A program made the translations under genes and the position numbers. The notes beneath the pieces were generated by a model. The model was not told where the DNA came from and made no database searches. It saw nothing but the letters and a program-made list of their open reading frames with translations. DNA of 64,000 nucleotides from the NCBI GenBank assembly GCA_963969595.1, contig OZ018408.1:18845823-18909822 (forward strand). Direction: 5' to 3'. Of the stretch, positions 56,471-64,000 are shown in pieces. Source of the DNA: Neckera pumila (lineage: Eukaryota > Streptophyta > Bryopsida > Hypnales > Neckeraceae). The first letter of the stretch is position 1. Every line of letters starts with the position of its first letter.

Positions 56471-57387
56471 CCCCTCAAAGCCCAACAACTATTTGACAAT
56501 GGGGGTTATCAATGAATCATCCTACTTTTGATATTTTTTTTGCACATGGATGTATTTGAAATATTTAATTTTGATTGTACAAAAGTAAAAACTATTTTAT
56601 CTAGTATACATAGAATAGTTGTGGAAAATATTGACTGTTGAATTTTTAGATTATTACAATTTTGGATGATAAGCTTTTTGGGCAAAAAAACGTAGCTTTT
56701 GTGGAAGAAAAATTATAAGAAGATGAATAATGCTCTTTTATCCCTCCAAAAAATTTGTATTAGAATCGAAGCCAAATTCTGTATTTCTAAATTTTAAGAA
56801 ATGAGAAATAAAAAAACTCTCTCAAATTTGTACACATTTTTAACAAAAGCAATAGAAAGCAAAATTTGACCAAATAGGATCTACAAATTTAAAAAAAAAA
56901 ATTATATATGCATTAATTTTTTAACTTTAACAACGGATACTATTAGCATATTGTTTGGAACATCTTTAAAAAATTTCAAAGAATTCTAATTATTTTTGTG
57001 TTCTTAATTACACCAGATTGAACCATGTATTTTTATTTTTTTAAATTGATTAAAATACAAATAATTTTTTTTTCTTCAGAACCAATTTGTTTTTGCAAAG
57101 TAAAGACTAGGTGAAATGTCCAAATAAATATTTTTTTCCATCTCTAATATTCCTTTCATAATAAAAAAATTATGTTTGTTCCCTTTTCTATTAGACTACA
57201 TTTCTTGAACAAAGTTTTAAATACTTCTCACTTTGAAATTTTGAAAAAAAAAGAAATGCAATAAGTATGTCAACTTGTTGCTCTACAAGCCCTAGATTAT
57301 AAAATATTGAGATTTGTTTCATCCAACCAAGAATTTGTTATTGAAAATTTGAAAAGGACACATTGAGTTCTCTTGGTCATTGAAGGG
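56471..57387. mobile_element. TTAA-type MITE, diverged candidate
   Basis: TTAA at 56467-56470, left end CCCCTCAAAGCCCAAC; right end GGTCATTGAAGGG followed by TTAG (57388-57391). 917 bp. Terminal similarity is weaker than in the other copies, so the pairing is tentative. Confidence 0.45.
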
Positions 57388-57391
57388 TTAG

Positions 57392-58263
57392 TGACATGTA
57401 TGCTATATTTCAAAAGTTGATGCCAAAATTGCACAAACTATCCAAATTTTTTGGGAAGGATAACTTTTCATTCAAACATTGATTGGATTTTTTTTTCCCA
57501 CAAAGGTGATTAGTATATACACCTTGTGCCAAAATTTGAGAATCATCCATTTGAAATTGACTTGATAGGAACCTATCCAAACATTTAGTTGTTCATTCAA
57601 CAAACAATTGTCTTTTACGGTAGGGAATAATACTAGTGAATTTATTGATGTTTGTTGGCATTTTACTCACTCCTTTAAGGATCAAAGTAATGCAAGGTTT
57701 AGTATATTGATTTGTACTAATCGTAACTTCAGGTGAAAAATTAATGTTAGCTGTAAGATTAGTGTCCTTATAAAAATCATTTCGGTGGAAATTTGTTAAA
57801 TCTAATAACTAGACTACTTCAAATATTTTACAAATAGAGTGGCTTTGGCAAATTATGTTTCATGGACTAATAGGACAAATCAGCATACCGTAAGTGAAGG
57901 GCAAAACGATGAAGGCTAGGATTCAAAATTATTTGGCAAATAATTTTTTTGCAAGCATTTTTTACCCTTCATTTTTTTATACAACTATTACCCAATAATT
58001 TTAGCATCTATTTCTAGAACCATTTTCCACCAAAAATTGCCAGTAGCTAGTGAGGGAAGTGCTGCATTAATTGTACCCTAGAATGTAGTGATATTGCCGT
58101 TTATTTTATAGACCTCCCACCTTATACTGGATGTCTCTCATCCAATAATTTTTCAGTTACGGAGTACAAACTTGTCTAAATTATGACTTGGATTATCCCC
58201 CAAATGTCATGTAGCTTCTTCCAACTCTGAAGTCTCTGTACTATAATGCTACAACATTAGAAA
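57392..58263. other. AT-rich spacer
   Basis: Nothing recognised. Confidence 0.3.
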
Positions 58264-58395
58264 CTAAAGGTATGTTCGCACTTGGTATAAGGGGTGATGT
58301 TTGTAATGTGAATTAGGTCCAGAAGTAGGTGTAAATTTGTTTTTAAGATCCACAGTAATAACGCTCTTTAACCCCAAGTGCAAACATACTTTTAG
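58264..58395. mobile_element. Small MITE with 22-bp inverted ends
   Basis: The left end CTAAAGGTATGTTCGCACTT and the reverse complement of the right end, CTAAAAGTATGTTTGCACTT, differ at two positions, and both continue GG. 132 bp. No clear target duplication, so the superfamily is unassigned. Confidence 0.7.
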
Positions 58396-58989
58396 GCAAA
58401 CTACCCCATTACTGACAGAAGTATGATATTGCTATCTGGAAAATGTGGGAATAAATTTCAGTGGTAGAGAAGCAATAAGAAACACCATTTGGTACAATTG
58501 AAAAAAATAATTTCCGGACTTGATGTGATTATTTTTAAAAATTATAGAAGGGTGTTACCTTGAACTTCCCATGAAAGCTTATAGGCATGCCTTTCAATGT
58601 TAGAAAAATAGCTATTGTAAGGTTCCTACCAACCCATGTCTAACTTAATATATGCCCAATTCAATCCATAATGACGTCAATACTAACTATATACTTGTAT
58701 TACTAAAATGAACTAATTTGCACGGACTTGGGGCAAAATGAGAGTGAATTGATGATAATGTGTAAATTAAGGCATAAATTCAAACCATTCTAGATACATG
58801 TTATCCTCATTTTGTGCAATTAGCTCCCTAAAGCAAGCAATTTTTTCCTTCATACACTAATAACTATTGCATGCAATTGTATTTTCTAGATCAGATTGGT
58901 TCAATTCATTATCTTTCAAAAAAAAATCACTAACTTCAATTTCCTAATTGACTTATCAAATTATAAATTACTTTTGTTTTTCTCACTTC

Positions 58990-59250
58990 AGGATTGGGTT
59001 TGTGGTTCCTTGGGACTTAAAAGGGTTAAAGTGGGCCCACCCAAAATGTGCCACTACCCCTAAACCGCCATCTTCACTCTATGTACATCTTCAAAATCAA
59101 TTATGTACCTATGTGGACGAAACTATTTTAGAACCAAACTTTGCTCCTTCGTAACTTTTGCATAGGGTATCTAAATGTCACATTCTTTGGTGCGTTGGAA
59201 CCTCCTTTCACTTGCCAAGAAACAAATCAATGAAAATATGAACAGTCTAA
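58990..59250. repeat. Dispersed repeat, inverted copy
   Basis: Inverted relative to 16330, 24180 and 25147: contains ACTTTTGCATAGGGTATC, TTCTTTGGTGCGTTGGAACC and TTGCCAAGAAAC. Directly abuts the TTAA element at 59260. Confidence 0.6.
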
Positions 59251-59259
59251 TACTATTAA

Positions 59260-60720
59260 CCCCTAAATGTATTTACTATGTTTTCACCAAAAACGCTCCA
59301 GACCTACTATTTCTAATACAAGTACCAAATTTTAGAAAAAAAACATTTTTGGATATATGTAATTGTAAATTCTTGTAGTACACTGATTTGAGAAGATGTG
59401 GAAAAAATTTCAGAAATTTCCACCTTGTAGATTGCAAGATAATAGGTCACAAAGTCACATTTGTATGAAAAAATGTCCAAAATGGTGGTTACTCTTTTTG
59501 AAGCCAAGTTTGCTATGTACTTGAAAAATTTATGATCATTTGGAATTGTACAACATATAGGAAAAAAATAGTAAGTAGAAAGAAGTAGAGAATGATTCAA
59601 AACACTAAATTGTTAAGAATTTAATTACAAAATTGAAAATGCCAATCCCAATGGTTATAATGTAATAAACAATCTACATACAACTTTTTTTATTTTTTTT
59701 CAAAAATATTGAGAATTGAGTTAAATAAAAGACTTCAAAGTTTATATAAGAGTAGAGATTCTATAACTACCCGCAAACTAAAACTCCTCATAATTTTTAT
59801 CTCATTAGCCCCTAAATGCCTAAGGCCTATTTTGGGCTTCCTGAAATTTGCTCTAAATTGAACAAAATGCCAACATTTTGATAAGTTGTATCAAATTTTT
59901 TTAATTGTAATTGTACAAATTCAAACTGGACATGTTAGAGATCTCATAGGAAAAGAAAATACAACAATATCACTTATGGAGTGAAAGATTATAATGTTTG
60001 ACCATGAGGGTGCTAAAACTGCAAAAATCTTTCAATCTTCTTTACACATGTCAATTCTAAAAAGTTAGTGACCAAAAAATATGAGGTTAAAGGGCCTAAT
60101 TGGTATAACGCGATCAATTTTAAATGAATTTTGAATGTGATTTTTTCTCCGAGATCTAGTGTATTTGAGGCTCATTTCCAAGAGCTCTCAATACTATGGA
60201 AAGTCAAGATTGCAATAGGTACCCTTGTACAAAAACTTGAACAAAAAAATCACTATCATTTATTTTCAAGATAGGATTTTTGATGCTAAAATTAGACTTC
60301 AAGAAGAACTTTCTAAAAATATAAATGACTCAAAATAGCAACTTGGTTAGGTTTTGTTTAACTTCAAAGTTTTGCAAACACCAGATTTGGGTGCCTTGGG
60401 CATTTAGGGGTTAATAAAAATGGAATGATTCAAAGCTTTCCATGTATATGTAAATCTACATAACCAATTTCAAATTTTTATTATTTTTAAAAGTGATTTT
60501 TTAAGAATTTTTTGAGCTGCCCGCCGAGCATTGAAAATCACATATCATACAGTAACTTTTTAACCATATAGTCAAAAGTTACAAAAATTGTTGGGCCTTA
60601 AAGCTACTCCTTGGGAAAATGTTATGTGAAAATTTCAAAGAAAAAAAATAAAAACTCCGTTCATCATAAGCTGCCCAAAATCGCTATGTTGCCAAAAAAT
60701 GGTGTTTGGGCATTTAGGGG
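59260..60720. mobile_element. TTAA-type MITE, family C copy 3, interrupted by family A
   Basis: TTAA at 59256-59259, left end CCCCTAAATGTATTTACTATG, then the family C interior; right end GGCATTTAGGGG followed by GTAA (60721-60724, a decayed TTAA). Interrupted at 59809-60410 by a family A element. Without the insert it is about 855 bp. Landmarks GCTGCCCGCCGAGC and CGCTATGTTGCCAAAAAATG match 42459-42809. Confidence 0.85.
59809..60410. mobile_element. TTAA-type MITE, family A copy 2 (nested)
   Basis: 602 bp, left end CCCCTAAATGCCTAAGGCC, right end reverse complement CCCCTAAATGCCCAAGGC. Flanked by TTAG (59805-59808, one change) and TTAA (60411-60414). The uninterrupted family C copy near 32025 reads ATCTCATAAATAAAAATGG, matching ATCTCA..TTAATAAAAATGG across the insert, so the insertion point is a single TTAA-like site. 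Confidence 0.9.
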
Positions 60721-60724
60721 GTAA

Positions 60725-61037
60725 CTAACTAAGGCACTGTAGCCAAAGTGGTGGTTTTGGGGGTACCCACCCACCTTACCTCCGTACTGAATTGTAGGAG
60801 ATTTGCATTTGTTCCAAGGCGCTTGGCCTGATTTGGTGGAGCCTCCCACTCCCTCGTCGTTTCTCCCACCTGCCTGAGTGCGCTATATCTGTCTGCACCC
60901 CCCAGCCTTTTTCCAGATGACCATTATTATGGAGGCCAATCTCACCCACCTCGAGTGGACAAAGTCGGTACCACATATCATCATTGATAACTTATAGCCC
61001 CATAGTTGAATTGAATTGTTCCCAAGTGCCTGTGAAA
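60725..61037. other. GC-balanced spacer
   Basis: Three overlapping minus frames (60664-61110) without recognised motifs. Nothing named. Confidence 0.3.
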
Positions 61038-61137
61038 CCAGATTGGCAAAATTGACACAAAACCAGATTGCCAAAATCGATGCAAAACCAGATTGCCAAA
61101 ATCGATGCAAAACCGGATTGCCGAGATCGATGTCAAA
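61038..61137. repeat. 25-bp tandem repeat, 4 units
   Basis: Units start at 61038, 61063, 61088 and 61113, consensus CCAGATTGCCAAAATCGATG plus CAAAA. The middle two are identical; the last has several changes. Confidence 0.92.
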
Positions 61138-61310
61138 CCCGGCCCTGATTGCCCAGTCTGGGCGGCAAGAGGTGAGAGCGTGGAGCCACCCAGCTGCCTT
61201 CGGACACCCCTATCAGGCCAAGTAAGTTCTTAGTAGGGGTCAAATGATAAGCTCGTCTCTTTTGAGAGGAGAGTTTCACCGTACACTAGAATAATAAATT
61301 AATGAACAAA

Positions 61311-61329
61311 AGAGAGAGAGAGAGAGAGA
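61311..61329. repeat. (AG)n microsatellite
   Basis: About ten AG units. Confidence 0.95.
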
Positions 61330-62300
61330 TGTCATCACCACTAAGCTTATGAGCGTAGCTGATGACCCTTTCTTTCCCCCAACGTTCGACCAGAAGAGGA
61401 CGATCAGGTGCACAACACGAGCGCCTCAGGAGTTCATTGGTTTGAACCTTTCCGAACAACCAACAGCTTGGTGAGGACTGGTGGGTTGGCAGACTTTCAG
61501 GGGTTTCAAGGACCGAAGCAGCGGGAGGAATCATAAGGACTTCCCAAAAAAGGGAGGTGGGGGTGCGATGCCATGTTACTTGGGGTTCATTGGCCCCGAG
61601 GGTATCCTTCTGGAATTTTCATGTTGGGGGCGTTCTACTCTGAGGTGGAAAAAATGGACAGGTGACACATTTGGTTTTCACAATTAGGAGTACCTCAATG
61701 TAGCACCAGCCGTTCGTAGACCCCTAGAAACGCCCTAAAGCAAGGCAAGGCTGTGGGCAAAGTGGACAGATGGTGTTTCCGTAAAGTAGTTGCGGTTATT
61801 GGGGCGGATTTTGCGTTGGCTAATGTCCTACGCGTGATACAAGCTTATCGTATGTTGTTTTTTGGATTTTTCCTTGATCACTTTTGTGTAAGCCTATGGT
61901 CCACAATAGGTGCATCTAATAAATTCTTTGAAGAAGAGTTCATATTATATTCATGCAATGTTGAAAAAATACAAAACCATTTTTTGGTTGCCGCCCTTGT
62001 TTCTTGAGCTTCCGGTTTTCAAATTTTGAGTCTTTGAAAAAAAACTATTTCTAAAGAATAGATTGCAATAAAAATCCAATGGTGGTGGTTTCATCAAATT
62101 CCGAGTTAAACTCCGCCTTGTGGAATTTTTCAAAGTTAAGTGATGTAGTGTAGATTACGGCTCGTTTTTTTGTGTTTGCTTTAGACATGGACCTCAAAGT
62201 CAGCCAACCAATGTGTTTCTTGCCCACCTCATAAAGGTCAGATCCACCTCAAAAAGGGCAGATCCAAGGAGTTCCACAAGGCGGAAAAGACAAGTGTCCC
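61330..62300. other. GC-balanced region, unassigned
   Basis: Frames 61481-61687 (+), 61753-62007 (+) and 61286-61534 (-) are open but have no motif I recognise. Possibly an old gene fragment; not claimed. Confidence 0.3.
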
Positions 62301-62717
62301 ATTCTTTTTTCTCTTGCAAACACTATTCAAATTTCAATGACCACCGTGCATTGCAAGCTTGACCATGAATTGTAAAAAAATTTGGAATGTTATGAGTTTT
62401 TACATGAACATTTTCAACTCTCTTGTTGTTCACTGAGCACAAAAAGGCACCATTTCAAAATATTTTCACAAAAATATGCTCCTTCAAAGTGTGTTGCCCT
62501 GTATTTCCATTGACTAAGAAAAACTTCAAAACTAAATATCTCCTAAACCGTGCGGTCAAATAATCTGAATTTTTTTGAGGTACTCAATTTCAATGTTGAA
62601 TTCAAATTCCTATGGTTACATTCTATCAATCTAAAGAAAACTTGAGCACAAAAATTGCTCAAGTTGTTGGCAGTTTTAGCCCATTTTGAGAGAACACCCC
62701 CCTTGGGTCATTAGGGG
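62301..62717. mobile_element. Truncated TTAA-type MITE, right end
   Basis: Ends GGGTCATTAGGGG at 62717, followed by TTAA 62718-62721. The interior phrase TCCTAAACCGTGCGGTCAAATAATCTGAA parallels the family B right half near 20110. No left end was found; the left limit is approximate. Confidence 0.6.
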
Positions 62718-62721
62718 TTAA

Positions 62722-63503
62722 ATTGTGGTCTTTGAGGCACTGAAATTTTCATCAATCTAACCACCCCATGCATTGAGGGAGTGTTTTCCTACCAATCAAC
62801 CCCAAAACGATGGAGCCCATGGCCACAATGGACGGAGCCTATGACCTACATGAAAGTCCTTCACTATGTATCTTCCATTTCTTTGTTGTTTATGAGTGAA
62901 TTTTTTGGTTTTATTTTTCATAGATGAAATCATATTAATGATGTATGTCATAAAATTTCAAATTACCATGAATTTTTGAAGAAAAAATGAAGAAAATTCA
63001 TATCAAATGCAAATCACCTTCAAAAAATTTGAAATTTTTAGAATTTAAAGTATACAGTACAATGCAAAACAATATAGCATAAAGAAAATTTTCATATCAC
63101 TCTATATCTAGGAACATGTTTATAGAGACTCAACTTCAAATTTCATGATAATTTCATTTCAAAAAAATTCTCAAAATTTCCAAGTGGCATAGAATTTGTA
63201 TTTTAGAAGCTTCATTTTGATAGCTTTGCTTAAAAGCAAAGTAAATCATTTTGAACGTCAGAATCAAGTTTTAAGAAAAAACAAAATTCAAAGTATAGAA
63301 ATAAACTAGATAGCATACCATTTTTTGGGTGAACTAACCCAAATAAAATCAAAAGACATCTAAAATGTCTTGAAATTAAATCAATCATGTGGATATAGAA
63401 TCAAAGAAGTTGAACACAAAGAATTGGATGAAAATCAGCCATTTTTTCAATATGACCAAAGCCTGTTTGACTATCTAAAAGGAGGGTTGCAATTATGTGA
63501 ACA
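62722..63503. other. AT-rich spacer
   Basis: Nothing recognised. Confidence 0.3.
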
Positions 63504-63506
63504 TAG

Positions 63507-63718
63507 GATGTGAGCCTATGAGCCCAAAATAATATACATCCATATTATAGGTATATATACTATAGAATCTATCTACAATTATAGATCATTTATGTTACAA
63601 ATACCCATATTATAGGTGTTTATGATACATACACCTTCTATAATGTGTGGTATCTATATTTTAGGTACCTATATTGTAGGCTCAATACTCACAAGCTCGC
63701 ATTCTTGGGCTCACATAC
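63507..63718. mobile_element. Candidate MITE with ATGTGAGCC ends and TAG flanks
   Basis: Left end GATGTGAGCC, right end reverse complement GTATGTGAGCCC. TAG flanks both sides (63504-63506, 63719-63721). The interior has repeated TATTATAGGT-type motifs. About 212 bp. The terminal repeat is short, so this is tentative. Confidence 0.5.
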
Positions 63719-64000
63719 TAGCACCGTTGTCTAAAAGGTACCAAGTGTCCTTGGTGTCTTTCTAGGGTTAAATGTTTTTTTACGTAGTTTAGAATATAAA
63801 AATGTGTCATATTACCAATTTAAGGTATATATGCCTATAGTTTTTACTACTGTACATGGCTATTAGGGTTGGCATTTCATGTCTAATAATTAATTAAAGT
63901 CAGATAAATTGGTTTGATGAGCACTTTTCGAATCAATCAAATTTTCAATTTTTCAAATTTTTCAAAGTTGCGAGCCATATATGTTTCCACTTTGTACATC

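Noticed and set aside
59313..59600. Minus frame repeated in form at 31356-31616
   Set aside because: Both lie in the same part of family C elements. The frame is shared because the repeat is shared, and it is not kept open in the other copies.

Overview
This is nuclear DNA from a land plant. The clearest sign is an intact three-exon NAC-domain transcription factor of the NAM/CUC/ORE1 type on the minus strand (12603-14247), interrupted at the two introns usual for this family. Almost everything else is AT-rich intergenic DNA filled with old transposable elements. One recognisable gene in 64 kb fits a large, repeat-rich genome. The chromodomain-bearing Ty3/gypsy element and the style of the NAC gene do not settle the lineage, so I do not name a species.

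Layout. 1-2.4 kb: a broken PIF/Harbinger transposase (+) and a Myb/SANT-like ORF1 remnant (-). 2.7-6.4 kb: a broken hAT-like transposase (-) whose leader is tandemly duplicated; one copy carries a CACTA-type MITE and the other is the empty site. 6.7-7.2 kb: another Harbinger ORF1 remnant. 7.8-8.4 kb: the first of many TTAA-flanked, piggyBac-like non-autonomous elements. 8.8-11.5 kb: unassigned, weakly coding-like sequence. 12.6-16.1 kb: the NAC gene and its GC-richer upstream region. 16-36 kb: gene-poor repeats, including more TTAA elements (19.4-20.3, 30.1-31.1, 31.3-32.4, 33.0-33.9 kb), CACTA-type elements (26.8-27.8, 32.4-32.7 kb), minisatellites and hairpins. 36.5-42.35 kb: a Ty3/gypsy chromovirus with identifiable LTRs, inactivated by nonsense codons. 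42.36-43.0 kb: a scrambled nest of TTAA elements. 44.3-45.5 kb: a broken pogo/Tigger-like transposase. 46.9-48.9 kb: a second, truncated hAT copy. 49.6-64 kb: further MITEs, a CACTA left end, more TTAA elements (one nested inside another), a 25-bp minisatellite and a GA microsatellite.

Two observations stand out. First, at least nine element copies share the form TTAA-CCCCTAAA...TTTAGGGG-TTAA. This looks like a large family of piggyBac-type miniature elements in a plant; in one case an insertion can be checked against an uninserted relative. Second, the chromovirus LTR holds a tandem array of 30-bp repeats, most of which form a canonical heat-shock element, placed just upstream of a TATA box. 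That suggests heat-inducible transcription like that known for the unrelated Arabidopsis copia element ONSEN. Functionally, the NAC gene is the only locus here likely to make a working protein; every transposase and polyprotein is broken.
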